The notes beneath the pieces were generated by a model, which searched no databases, was not told the origin of the DNA, and worked only from the letters and a program-made list of their open reading frames with translations. A stretch of 64,000 nt of DNA from Leptobrachium leishanense (Eukaryota > Chordata > Amphibia > Anura > Megophryidae). Location: positions 409,362,626 through 409,426,625 of the forward strand of contig CM019063.1 in assembly GCA_009667805.1 (NCBI GenBank), written 5' to 3'. Position numbers and translations under genes: made by a program. This document shows positions 10,986-21,822 of the stretch, one piece after another (position 1 is the stretch's first letter; each line of letters starts with the position of its first letter).

Positions 10986-11998
10986 CAGGGCCGGATTAAC
11001 ATAGGGGCAGATGGAGCAGCAGCTCCAGGCCCATTCCTCAGAATAGGCCCAGAGAAAGGATAACTATGTCTGCATTTGGACCCCTGTATCTCCAACTCCA
11101 TAGCAGCTACAGGGCCAAGTGAGGTATCACTGGAAAGGCCAGAGCATGATACCAAACATGATCGGGTTTTAAGTAAAAAAAGAAAAATTTACTTTTTCTT
11201 TCCAACAGTAATATTTTTCAATTATAAAGTAAACAATGATGCTGCACTAACTAACCATCACTTTTCTCATGCCACCAACAAGTATGGAGATGATGGGTGA
11301 TGGTACAATCCATTGTTACGAATTGTTACATCAAAAACCTAAACCGCCGCACTGCAGCGAAGAGCACTGTGGGGAACTTTGGACCCCTGCGCCACTAATC
11401 TTTACACCTCACAAGGACACGTGAGGTGTCATTGGACAGGTCAGAGTCTGGCCTTTGCATTGATAACAAATGTGACTATGTAAAATCTAAAAGAAAATAT
11501 ATATGTTTTTAATTATTTTTAGTTCCAAAGCGATGGCATTGTCCATTTGTCACATATAAAATGATCAATACCACTGCCATTACTCACCTTCTTATTTCTC
11601 ATGCTGGGAGCAAGGCCAGTGGTTTATACATAGTCATATTATTCATAAAAAAAACACGTTCCAAAACACAAGGGAAATATTTCATTTTTTTGGTTAAAAT
11701 TGTATATTTTCTCAGAAAAATGCAGTAACAGGTTCCCATTTCACATTTTATAACAAGAATGCCATATAGAATATATAACCACAAAGGTTTGGATGATAAA
11801 ATGGGAAAAAACAATTTATAATCTTTAAATGATTGAAATCTGAATGAAAAATCAATCACACAGTATCTGCCTGGTTAGATATGCCCGTATCTGCACCATC
11901 AAATAACCTAAAATATGTTTGCATTTCACTAAATAAAAAAAAAAAAGCCAAACCAAATTATTCAGCTCCAGGCCCATAGAGTTCTTAATCCGGGCCTG
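10986..11998. mobile_element. hAT-type non-autonomous element, CAGGGCCGGATTAA ends
   Basis: The left end CAGGGCCGGATTAA and the right end TTAATCCGGGCCTG are inverted repeats. They are flanked by 8-bp near-identical direct repeats, CATACACC (10978-10985) and CATACGCC (11999-12006), as expected for hAT insertion. The interior lacks a transposase. It is homologous to the interior of the TTAA element at 12828-14667 and to 17214-18275 (for example AACAATGATGCTGCACTAAC), which is unexpected for different terminus types. Confidence 0.75.
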
Positions 11999-12006
11999 CA
12001 TACGCC

Positions 12007-12823
12007 TAGGATCCTGTGTCTATCAGCAAGTTGCTGAATTTGATGGGGGGGGCATGTATGTGTGACACGTGCATATTCGAAGGCCTGGAGGTTCGCATGT
12101 GCATGCAAACTCTGTGCAGATTCGACAAAATAAGCATCTGTCACGAGACCGGAAGTGGTGCGATTGCCCAGTTTGACGATTTTTGTCAGAACACCGGTCT
12201 GCACAGTTTGAATGCAGCCGGCTTTGAGTGTTTGCGCCCCCCCTTCCTGCAGGGGGGTGTGATTCACATGTAGATGCAGTGTCAGGGGGTATGTGATACA
12301 CTTGTAGATGCAGTGAGTGTGTGTAGTGTCGGTGTTTGCTGTGAGAGTGTACAGTGTCTGTGTGTATATACCATATTTGTGTGGACCAGGTGTGAGGGAG
12401 AATGCTGTGTGATGTATGAGAATGAATCCTGTATGAAAGCGTTTTATTGCTGTGGAGCTCTGTGATACCCACGTACAGACTGCACATCACTCTATCACAG
12501 AGCTCCACAGCAATAATACATCCACACACACCGCACATTACTGTGAGTTTTATTGCTGTGGAGCTCTGTGAAATGCGTGTGATTTTTTTTATTTTTTTCT
12601 TTGGGGGGGGGGGGTTGCAGCATTTCATACTTGGACCCAGGCAGCTCAATGTCTTGGACCAGACCTATTTGTGCTTTGCGTAAAATTTTAATTCTTTCAA
12701 TTCATCATTGAGGTGGATCATTGAACTGAATTTTTGCTTTTCTTACTCGGGGGGGGGGGGGTGCATGAGGGAGTATCTCCCCTTTTCTCTGGTTACTTTG
12801 ACTTACAGAACAAATATTATGCG
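12007..12823. repeat. Region with inverted CTGTGGAGCTCTGTGAT blocks
   Basis: The block TTGCTGTGGAGCTCTGTGAT occurs near 12447 and 12552, with an inverted copy at about 12492-12513, so the region folds back on itself. The same block, followed by a poly-G run and a CAGGCAGC motif, recurs at 42215-42385, and the inverted form is the unit of the minisatellite at 41106. It is one dispersed repeat family. No coding. Confidence 0.6.
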
Positions 12824-12827
12824 TTAA

Positions 12828-14667
12828 CCTCCCTGGCGGTATTCCCGAGTGTGACTCGGGGTTAAATTTCACTACCACGAATGGTAACCCCGAGCCACAC
12901 TCGGGCTGGATACATACACACCTCCTCCTGGCTCCCTCGCTGTCCCCCGCAGTGTGATCGTGGCGAGCTGCTTCCTGGATGGCTCCCTGTGAGTCACATG
13001 GTGCAGGGGGGCTGGACCGCAGCAAATTCATTAACCACTTCGATGCGGAGGACGCGCTCAGCGCGTCCTCCGCATGTCTGCTGGTATGCGGAGGACGCGC
13101 TGAGCGCGTCCTCCCTTTGGGGTCAGCGTTTGGCCGGGTTCCGGCCGATCGCTGGCCACCCCGGTGCGGGCTGACATCCTCGATGTCAGCCCAGATCCGG
13201 ACCGCAGCCGCTGAAATTAGGTGTCATCGCGGCAGCGCGATGACCTAATTCAGGCGCCCCCCCCATGTGCGGAGGAGGCGCCTGAAAGGGAGGGGGGAGG
13301 TCCTTCGGACCTCTCTCCCTCCCGATCGGCGGCGTTGCGGGGGTTAACCCAGGCACCTTTTGAAGGGCACAGCCTGCCCTTCCAAATGTGCCTGGCATAA
13401 CCCCTGGGAGCTGGATCGCGAATCGGCGCTGAAAAGCGCCGTTCGCGATCCTTTCCCAGAGCTGGCCGACATCTTGGATGTCAGCCAAGCCTCCGGGAAC
13501 TCCCCTGAGGACTGGCGTCATCGTGCGTAGCACGATGACGCCAGTCCTAGAGTTAACCCTAACTGCCACCACGGTGGAGATAGGGAGTTCCAATGAACTC
13601 CCTATCTCCCGATCCGTGGCAGCTAGGGGTTAAAGTTTGGTATGGTTGGATCGGCCAGAGCATGGCCGTTCCAACGATACCAAACACTACAGTGAAAAAA
13701 GTTTTTAAAAAAAAGAAATTAAAAATAAAGATATATTTAAAAAAAAAATTATAAAAAAAAAATAAACATTTTTTTTCTTTTTTTTGGTTCGTTAATGCAG
13801 CAATATTGTTCCCATTTCAATTATAATGTGAACAATGATGCTGCACTAACGGTTTTTGTATGCGGTGCGTTTGTTAAAAATCGTGTAATTTTCCCCAAAA
13901 AAAAATGTAACGAGACCCCATCTCTAATTTTTTTAACAAGCGCACCCCATACAAAATATAACCGCAATTGCTCGCATGTTAAAATGTGAAAAAAAACACT
14001 TTACACGTTGTAAATTATTGAAAATACATATTTTATTGCATTTTTTGTTATAATATACAGACATGACATAACGTATACATATAATAATGACATATTATGA
14101 ATCTACCGAGTCTGACGGAAAGAACGATATATAATATGTCTGGGTCATATACTAAAATAAGCCTTCAAAACACGTTTAAACATGATGAGCAAAACCAGTA
14201 AATATGACCTCAGCACAGAGGCGTGAAACGCCTCAGCAGCGAAAGGGTTAATAATACTCACTGAATAGAAATGGCAAAGTTTATGAACGGCCACTAGGTG
14301 GCAGTACAGGATAAGAAATAGGCCATACATCGTCTCACCCTTGTTCTCAGACAGATTTCAGTGTTTTTTGTTGTATTTTATTGTACATCATTTATTTGCA
14401 TTATTTTGGATAATTATTTTTGGGATAATAAATTATTATGTCGTGTTTCAAACTTTATCGGACTCCGTGTATTTACTATTTTTTTTAAATTTAATTAATT
14501 TATTTTATTTATATAGGATTTTACCAGTAAGGACTCTTGATTTCACGGATTTCAGTGCGTGATTCCTAATTATTACAGCCTAACTATGTACAAAAACACG
14601 TTTCCTTTAAAAAAAATTGAGACGCTTTTAGACACAAAATTTTGAAAAAATTAGACCGCCAGGGAGG
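12828..14667. mobile_element. piggyBac-like element with TTAA flanks
   Basis: The left terminus CCTCCCTGGCGGTATTCC and the right terminus ACCGCCAGGGAGG are inverted repeats. Each is bordered by TTAA (12824-12827 and 14668-14671), the target duplication of piggyBac transposons. The 1840-bp interior has no transposase, so it is non-autonomous. The left half holds a series of perfect hairpins (13043-13690). The right half is AT-rich and homologous to other repeats here (11200-11860, 17860-18275). Confidence 0.8.
13043..13690. repeat. Ladder of about nine consecutive stem-loops
   Basis: Adjacent inverted repeats follow one another with short loops. Examples are ATGCGGAGGACGCGCT / AGCGCGTCCTCCGCAT (13043-13075, one-base loop), GGAGGACGCGCT / AGCGCGTCCTCC (13090-13114) and GGGCTGACATC / GATGTCAGCCC (13168-13192). 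Further stems centre near 13235 (AGGTGTCATCGCG), 13265 (AGGCGCC), 13300 (GGTCCTTCGGACC), 13430 (GGATCGCGAA / TTCGCGATCC), 13525 (GGACTGGCGTCATCGTGC, loop, complement) and 13590 (GATAGGGAGTTC / GAACTCCCTATC). Stems are close to perfect, so base pairing appears maintained or recent. Confidence 0.85.
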
Positions 14668-14671
14668 TTAA

Positions 14672-14954
14672 TCAAATAATTTATGGATATTTTTATTCCT
14701 TCTTTCTAGTATGTTACTTTTATTGCTTAGTATACTGTGTGACAGCAAGAGGGTACTGGAGCAGAGAGAAGGTGCAGAGATGAATGCTCTAGTGCAGTAA
14801 TTCAAGATCCAGACCCCCCCCCCCCATACACACACACACAGGTTGCTTAACTACAGCTCCCTTGATTCTTTTGCCATCTATTGCCCTCAAGGATTAATGG
14901 GAACTGTTGGCCAACAACATCTGGGGGGGTCAGAGTTTGACATCCCTGCTCTAG
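14672..14954. repeat. C-run, CA microsatellite and CCAGATGTT-type repeat
   Basis: A run of C (14814-14825) is followed by (CA)n, then a diverged copy of the short dispersed repeat whose termini read GGCCCTCCAGATGTT. Here it is in inverse sense: GGGAACTGTTGGCCAAC, AACATCTGGGGG, TGACATCCCTGCTC. Other copies are at 49787, 50694, 58625 and 63306. Confidence 0.55.
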
Positions 14955-15132
14955 AGCAGCAACCCTGACCGTGGAGGACACTAAGAGGCCGTGCTTGCCA
15001 GATATCTGAAGCACAGCACAGGTGATATGAATTTGCTGCTCAGTGATTGCAGGATTCAGTCTGTATTTTCCCATGGTAATCCTTAAAATGTGGCCTGTTT
15101 GTGGGTCCAGAGGACAGGTGTCAGAACCACTG
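14955..15132 (-). mobile_element. CAGTGGTTC-ended hAT-like fragment
   Basis: On the - strand it starts CAGTGGTTCTGACACC, followed by TTTTAAGGATTACCATGGG, ACAGACTGAATCCTGCAAT and CACTGAGCAGC. The same order of blocks occurs at 53323-53466 and 63877-64000. Only one end is present. Confidence 0.6.
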
Positions 15133-15450
15133 TGCTGCAGGATCTAATATAGAGCCACAAGGTTGCAAAAGTGCGAGGCACTTTATAAACGTGTAAAATT
15201 CTTGTCATTGATCCATATCATAATACTAATGAATACACTGATTAGGATACAGGACATAGAAATAACAACAGGGATTAACACAAACGTAGTCAGAGGAATG
15301 CAAGAGGGTCTTATCGCCAGGGTAGTGTGTCAGCCGTATGCCAGGAATCAAGAGCCAGAAGAGAAGGTCAGACGAGCAGAGGTCGGTACACAGATTAGCA
15401 CTATACAGAGCACAGTGAGAATACAAGAGAGTCGTCAGATCCAGGCCTAA
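15133..15450. other. No gene recognised
   Basis: Spacer without coding pattern or repeat termini, ending at the TAA target site of the next MITE. Confidence 0.35.
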
Positions 15451-15900
15451 GGCTAGGGTCAGACGAGCGTGATTTCTACGGACTGTACGTCCGTGCAGTA
15501 CGGACATCGTCAGTACGGATGACGCAGTAGTGGTCACACAGTCCGTTTTTTCACTGAAGTTATTTTTGACGGATGTAGGAGGGGAAAAATAAATTGCAAT
15601 GAAAAAACATTCTGTCCGTCAAAAATGCTGGACGTATAAATGCAGTCCGTCTGACCATGCTCCATCACTCACACACAAAGCTATGCAGACGTTGTGGACG
15701 TGGCGCACTCGCGCACGTCCGTTCTAGCAGTATTACGTTCTTGCCTAACCTGCGTCCGTTTGCCGCGGCCGTTGTGCGTCCGCAGTTCAGTGCGGACGTA
15801 CTTCATGTGTCAGGCTCCAATGGACTTACTTTCATGCTATCACGGACGTACTTTTAGGCGCAATCACGGACGTGAACACTACGCTCGTCTGACCCCAGCC
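15451..15900. mobile_element. TAA-MITE copy c (subfamily A)
   Basis: Begins GGCTAGGGTCAGACGAGCG and ends CGTCTGACCCCAGCC, with TAA on both sides (15448-15450, 15901-15903). 450 bp. The interior is closely related, in inverse orientation, to copy b at 8618-9059. Confidence 0.85.
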
Positions 15901-15903
15901 TAA

Positions 15904-16396
15904 GTCGTACACAGAACAGCAAGAATTGCAAAGAGGGAGACACAGAAGAAAGATCATACACAGAGCGAGTAGTCAGGAACAGCAGAGCTCATACACAGAA
16001 AAACCAAGCCAATGATATCAGGAAGCAGACCCTCAGGAACAGAGACCCATGCAAGAGCAAGGAGCCTATATGCTACTTGCAATTATATAAGAAACAGGAT
16101 TGAGCAGACAGGACATGTGATCCCAGGGCCGAACAGCCACAGGGGAATCCAGCAGCGGCGGCACAGAGCAGAATGGCTTAGCTCCAATAGGGAAGAGCTG
16201 GCCTGGATCACTCTCACCACCAGGGGGCCTGGCTGGAATGTGACAGGTCCATCTAAAACACAAACCACTGCACCGCTGAGAGGAGAGCGGGGGTCCGTTG
16301 GGACCCTGCATTTCCATTCTTTACATCCCACAAATTCATGTTAGGTGTCACTGGACAGGGCAGTTTGGCCTTCCTAATGATACCAAACATGACATA
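15904..16396. other. Non-coding, purine-rich then mixed sequence
   Basis: The first 180 bp are CAGA/AGGA-rich, like the flanks of copy b. The segment at 16340-16395 (GGTGTCACTGGACAGG, ATACCAAACATGA) matches the start of the shared interior repeat at 11110-11160, so the TIR element that follows is inserted in that repeat. The two facing open frames at 16012-16344 show no domain. Confidence 0.4.
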
Positions 16397-17213
16397 CAGG
16401 GTTATTCAAAGAGTACTGAAATTCCACCGGCCCTGCAGTGAATTCAGCATTCAACGCAGGGTCCCCAAATTGCAGGGTAAAGCCCTGACCTCATCCGAAA
16501 AACCACTGCATCGATCAGATTCACCAGGGGAAAAAAAATCAGATCGACCCAAAAAAACAACAACAAAAAAAAAAAAGCGGTCGCACCCGACGATCCCCCG
16601 CAAACCCCCCAACTGCATCCAAAAAAAGATGATCTGCCGAACAGAGCGCTGACGAGCCACTGGAAAAAGCCAACAAACCGATGAGCAGGGTAAAAAGAAA
16701 AAAAAAAAACACTGCGACTTTGAAAAGCTGGTTGCAAAATAACTACTGTACGAAAATGCAAGGTCCTATGAATAATAATAAAAAGGTCTGTTATAGAAAA
16801 AAAGTTATTTAAAAAGAAAGCAAAGAAATTTGCCAAAAAATGCGTTAAAAAATCCAAGAAAATAGACTTTTTCCTGCAGATTAAAAGAATAAACGGTATA
16901 ATAAATATTCAATAAAAATGTGAATATTATATACATTGAAACCTATGGGATTCGCCTGATTAAACCTGCCGTATGAAACCACCAAACATCAGGGCATTTC
17001 AACGCTGTTCGGTCTTCTCTGAATACATTTATGATTACTTCTCTATGGGGAGTTCACTGCTGCTGAACTGCACCATATTTCGCTGGCAATCGCCAATATT
17101 TGGCGAATAGACAGCTGTCGAATAGCTGAATGGCCCCAAAATTGCACCGTACGGGGAAAATTTACTGTTTGGTGCAAATTTGGGGCCAGTTCGGCTCGCT
17201 TTGAATAACCCTG
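16397..17213. mobile_element. Foldback element with CAGGGTTATTCAAAG termini
   Basis: The left end CAGGGTTATTCAAAG and the right end CTTTGAATAACCCTG are perfect inverted repeats. The 817-bp interior is non-coding and contains a stretch (TGAAACCTATGGGAT region) also seen near 360-470 and 52720-52800. I could not settle the target duplication (short CATGA-like matches only), so the superfamily is open. Ends of the same type appear at 7024, 27482 and 53302. Confidence 0.65.
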
Positions 17214-18275
17214 CATGAAAAATGTCATGTAAAAAAACAAAAAAAAGCACAAACATACATAAATGTTTTAAAAAGTTTTGTTTTTGTTCGAAAGAAATGG
17301 CATTTTCCATTTGTCACGTATAAGGCTAGGGTCAGACTGAGGCAGTGCGAACGCGCGTTCTGGCGCACATAATCACGGCCGCACTAGCAGCAGATGCCGG
17401 GCAATGACAGCCAATATACGAAGTACGGTCGCACAAAAGTCCGGCCGCGCAACGCAAGTGGAAAATGAACGCATTTTTTCGAGAACGTTAAACCGCTGGT
17501 ACTGACGTACAAAGTGCGCTGCGGCCGCATAGCAGCGTGTGTGCGTGATTAGGAGATGTCAGACGCTGCTAATGTCCGGCCAACATAACGTTCAAACAGC
17601 CGGATTTCCCTAGACTTCTTTTTACCCCATCGTCATGAAATACGTCCAGAATTGCGCATCGTCTGACCACTTAAGCGTATTCTGTGAAAAAATGCGTGCG
17701 CACGCATCGACGTACATTTTGACGGTGGCCGCAGAAAATGCGCTCATCTGTCCCTAGCCTAAAATGAACAGTACCACTGCTGTTACTCAACTTCTCATTT
17801 CCCACGCCGCGAGCAACGTACGTGGTTATACAGTCTTTTAATTCATAAAACACAATGCGCCAAAATATAAGCAAAATATTTCATTTATTTTTTTCAGGAT
17901 CTTTTTAAATTGCATATTTTCTCCGAAAAATGCAGTAACATGTTTTTATTTCAATTTTTTTTTAACACAAGTACCTTTAAAATACATAACCACAAATTTT
18001 TGGATGATTAGATGTTAAAAAAAATATTTTACAAGCTCTAAATGATTGAAATCTGAATGGAAATTTACTTTTTCTATTTATGATGGGACATGACATATAC
18101 ACTGTACACATAATAATGATACACAATACATTTTGAATCTGTCGAGTCTGCTGAAAAAAATGTATATATAATTTGTTTGGGTCATATAATAAAACATGAC
18201 TTCAAAACCATGTTTAAACATGATCACAAAATGAGCTCAGCACACAGGTGTGAAATGACTCTGCAGCGAAGGGGT
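17214..18275. repeat. Copy of the shared interior repeat, split by MITE d
   Basis: Outside the MITE (17324-17759), the sequence follows the interior of the hAT-ended element at 11180-11870: GGCATT-TCCATTTGTCAC, then TACCACTGC-TTACTCA, TGCAGTAACA, CATAACCACAAA. Further on it matches the end of the TTAA element (GTGAAAxGxCTCxGCAGCGAA, 14230 and 18250). It has no termini of its own. Confidence 0.7.
17324..17759. mobile_element. TAA-MITE copy d (subfamily B), with internal empty-site proof
   Basis: Begins GGCTAGGGTCAGACTGAGG and ends ATCTGTCCCTAGCC, flanked by TAA at 17321-17323 and 17760-17762. The host repeat exists without this insertion at about 11550-11570: there TTGTCACATATAAAATGATC runs straight through. 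Comparison shows the insertion consists of the element plus one extra TAA, so the 3-bp target duplication is real. A TAA/TTA duplication and short inverted ends suit the PIF/Harbinger superfamily. There is no transposase, 436 bp. Confidence 0.9.
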
Positions 18276-18354
18276 TGAACAGGCATATCTAATAAGTTTC
18301 ACTGTAATATTTTTTTTAAAAGATGATTTATTATTTTTACTTTTTACAGAAATT

Positions 18355-19680
18355 ACCTCCTATTACTGTCACCAACAGAGAGAGGTCTACAAGACAGCCT
18401 GGAAGTGCTGGAAAAATACAGTGCGTCATGGGCACTACCCATCAACCAATAGAAAACAAAGGTCATGGTTTTCCAAAGGTAGAACGCAAAAACCAAGAGT
18501 TCCTCTTTCACACTTAATGACTGCACTCTTGATGAAGCCAAGAACTACACATACCTCGGCCTAGAAACAAGCCGATCGGGAAGTTTCAAACCAGCCATAG
18601 AGGCCCTAAGAGACAAGGTGTGTAGAACCTTCTATGCCATCAGAAGAAAACTCTACAAATTAAAACCACCTGTAAGAGTCTGGCTTAAAATCTTTGCTAG
18701 CGTCATCACTCCAATCCTCTTTTATGGCAGTGAAGTATGGGGCCCCATCACCTACCCTGACCAACCCAAATGGGACACCAGCCCAACAGAAATATTCCAA
18801 GTCCATCGGAGCACCTCTAACAATGCTTGCCGGGCCGAGCTGGGCAGACTCCCTGGGGCAACCTAAAAATCAGCAACCTCAACTCATACCATCATTAAGC
18901 CTTACTGGCCAACAAGGACCACCCCAAACCATGTGGGCTGCAACAACTCATATCCAACTTGATCATCCAAGTCCCCCATGAATGCAACCTGACAAAATAT
19001 CAAATAAAGGCCCTAATTAACAATTCCAGGGAAAACTATGTCAGAGAATGGAGACATGATATTGCAAACTCTCAGAAACTCACCATCTACCAATCCTTAC
19101 AGAGGAAATACAAACTGGCCCCATACCTGAGGTACTAAAAGACCCCAAGGACAGACAGATCCTGAGCCGGTACAGACTGAGCGCCCACAGCCTGGAAATC
19201 GAATCAGGGCAGCATAGACAGACCTACAAGCCCAGGGAGAATAGACTGTGCCAGTGTTGTGACCAGGGGGCCCTGGAAGATGAGGTCCACTTCCTCCTAC
19301 AGTGCCCCAAGTACTCAGCACTGAGGGAAACTCCCTTCCAGAGACTCTCTCCGCTCTCATCCCGGACTTCACCTCTATAGAAGAGACGAGGAAACTCCAC
19401 ATCATACTGGGAGAAGAGGAGCCAGCGGTGAAAATATCTGCCCAATACGTCACAGAATGTCACAGACTGAGAGGAACATAAGAGATCCCAGACTTATAAA
19501 TCCCCAACACGGACTCGCCCCCATCCCCCTTCACATTATCCCTTACCCCTGATAATGTCCATGGACTTGCCCTTTCCCCCCCCCATATATGTCCCAATAC
19601 CCCCCTCCACCCCATATAACCTCCCCATTTGCTTTGGCAATGCTAAAATGTATTTGGTCCTGCCAATAAAGCTTATTTTG
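18355..19680 (+). pseudogene. Non-LTR retrotransposon, 3' half (clade undetermined)
   Basis: In shifting frames the + strand reads NYTYLGLETSRSGSFKPAIE, VCRTFYAIRRKLYKLKPP, WLKIFASVITPILFYGSEVW (end of a reverse transcriptase and its C-terminal region). It then reads LSAHSLEIESGQHRQTY, PRENRLCQCCDQGALEDEVH and FLLQCPKYSALRETPF, a Cys/His zinc-knuckle-like tail common in LINE ORF2 proteins. Stops and frame changes show decay. The 3' end, AATAAAGCTTATTTTGATTTGATTT, sits before a T/A-rich tract. It differs clearly from the L2 element at 3505. Confidence 0.7.
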
Positions 19681-19683
19681 ATT

Positions 19684-20275
19684 TGATTTTTTAAAAGACC
19701 TTTTTGTATTTTTTTTAAAAGGCTTTGTTTATTATTTAACAGACCTTTTTATTTTTTTCAAAAGGACCTTTTTTATTATTTAGACAGATTTTTTTACTAC
19801 ATTTTTCTCGATTTACGCTCCTACTAGGAGAATAGGGACTAATTCGCAATAATCTGCACTTTTCTCCAATGTCCGATAACTGCTTCTGCAATTCCATTTT
19901 CGACAAAATGGAATCATCGAAATGAAAAGCCCAGAGATTGTGGTACCATTTCGGTGCTTTGTGAATAGACTCTTTAGAAAGTGAGTTAGTAATATGCTTC
20001 ATAGAACGCCGGGGACTCTGCATAAACGTGCAAATAGTCTTAACTGGTAAATTGATTTCTATGTACTGCAAGAAAGTGCTTCCCTGCAGTATGTGGAATT
20101 CATATGCTGCAGATGGTGTGATTTCCAGTAGCATATGAATTCTGCATACTGCAGGGAAACACTTTCATGATGTTAAATCATCTTAATCAGTGAACTGATT
20201 TTTTAAACATTCAGTGGATATCTTCCCTGTGTTATGCAGAATTCATGTGCTGCAGTAAATCACGTGGGCTTTGTG
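19684..20275. repeat. AT-rich tract with a foldback at about 20074-20167
   Basis: After repeated GACCTTTTT words (19690-19780) comes an inverted repeat: AAAGTGCTTCCCTGCAGTAT with its complement ATACTGCAGGGAAACACTTT, about 94 bp in all. The arms share the CCCTGCAGTATGTGG motif of the tandem block at 581-742. Confidence 0.6.
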
Positions 20276-20276
20276 T

Positions 20277-21325
20277 AGGGTTGCCACCTTTCCTTCATGC
20301 CGCACCCGAACACTCAGGGCAGTATTACAAGCTGGTGCTAACTTAACCAGAGCTGTTGTAAACTAACCAGAGCCATTATAGTCTATGGAGGTTTTAAGTT
20401 TACAACAGCTCTGGTTAAGTTAGCACCAACTTTTAATACTGCCCTCAAATTGCGCACAGCATTTTTTTAAAAATGTAGATTATAAACACTTTGCGTATGA
20501 AGGATGAAGGAGGTCTCCATTGGATAGATCTAAATAAGAGACTTATCTGGTGTGTGCTCTGTATTTCTCTTCATTCTCAGCGCAGGAAAGGATATTCACT
20601 CCTTGTTGCTGTTAGAGGTCCCGATTGTACATCCTTATCTGGACTCTCCACTCCAGCAAACTCCCATTGGGGCTTTCTCCATACCATTAAAGAGATTTCG
20701 GCAGATTTCAGCACAAAAACAGATTGCTCTTTTAAAAAATTGATTGATTTATTTGATTAAAACAATAGCATATCTGACGCGTTTCGTCTTTCGACTTTAT
20801 CAAGGATTTTTATATCTAGTCAATGCTACAGTGAGATATCGCCCCCTGCTGGTGTATGATATATTGTAAAAAGTGGATGTGATAGAGGAGACCTCGTAGG
20901 GAGCAATATAACGTATCCCAAATAGCTACAGTGCTATTTTATGTACTTGTTGACTTAGGTCTCCCTCTGATGGTGCTCACCCAGCTGGGTCAGCATCCAG
21001 TCACACATGCACATTATTGGCTGTATTCTGTCTCAGCATCATAATGCAAGAAAAAACAGGAGGGGGTCGTGGTTACTGTCCTCTGCACTGCAGGATAAGA
21101 GGGGAGTATAGCTTCTTTAAGAGATTTTGCAAATTCACTTCATATCAGATTCTCATAGCTGTTTTAACAGACTCTCAAGCACATACATTCACAAAGACAC
21201 AGGCTTTCAATGGTATAAACTCACACAGGCTCTCACTGGTATTCAGTCCAGGCCTGGATGAAACCCGAACACATGATTGCAAACCCGGAATGTCCTGGTG
21301 AGAACTGGACAGGTGGCAACCCTAG
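20277..21325. mobile_element. hAT-like element, AGGGTTGCCACCT ends
   Basis: Left AGGGTTGCCACCT and right AGGTGGCAACCCT are inverted repeats. The flanks carry CTTTGTGT (20269-20276) and CTTAGTGT (21326-21333), 7 of 8 identical, consistent with an 8-bp hAT duplication. There is no transposase. A smaller hairpin element is nested at 20317-20448, and the motif GACGCGTTTCGTC lies near 20777. Confidence 0.65.
20317..20448. mobile_element. Nested 130-bp hairpin MITE
   Basis: The arms GGGCAGTATTACAAGCTGGT and, later, GCACCAACTTTTAATACTGC, with inner stems GCTAACTTAACCAGAGCTGT and its complement, form a long near-perfect hairpin with a loop near 20375. It lies inside the hAT-like element 20277-21325. 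A related block (AAAAGCTCTGGTTAAG) occurs at 47216-47231 in UCP1 intron 1. Confidence 0.75.
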
Positions 21326-21417
21326 CTTAGTGTATTGATTTTTCCCCTGCAGCCTATGAATTCTGCACGCTGCAGGGAAGCACTTTCTTATAGATGGCAA
21401 TACTGGTGTGTAGCTAA

Positions 21418-21822
21418 GGCTAGGGTCAGACAAACGCATTTTTTACGTCGTGCGTCGATGCGTCCAAACGCACTTTTTCGCGGAAGACGCGATAGCGGTC
21501 ATACAGTGTGCAATTTCGGCCGTGATTTTTGACGGAGCTATTAAAAACAAATGGACATGATGTTGGCCGGACATGTGCAGCGTCTGACGTCTCCTAATCA
21601 TGCACAAATGCCGCTATGCGGACGCAGCGCACTCAGTACGTCCGTACTAGCAGTTCTACGTTCTCGAAAAAATGCATTCCTTTGCCGCTTGTGTTGCGCG
21701 GCCGAACTTTTGTGCGGCCGTACTTCGTATATTGGCCGTCATTGGACGTCATTTGCTGCTACTGCGGCCATAATAAAGTGCGGCTGCACGCGCGTTCGCA
21801 TTGCGTTCGTCTGACCCCAGCC
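21418..21822. mobile_element. TAA-MITE copy e (subfamily B)
   Basis: Begins GGCTAGGGTCAGACAAACGC and ends CGTCTGACCCCAGCC. The left flank is TAA, the right TCA (one mutated base). It shares the GGACGTAT/GTCTGACGTCTCCTAATC interior with copies d, h and k. Confidence 0.8.

Noticed and set aside
12023..12649. 208-codon - strand frame
   Set aside because: It lies in a foldback repeat region with poly-C and CACA-rich sequence; composition explains it.
16012..16344. Facing 82-110-codon frames on both strands
   Set aside because: No domain on either strand, and the region is repeat flank.
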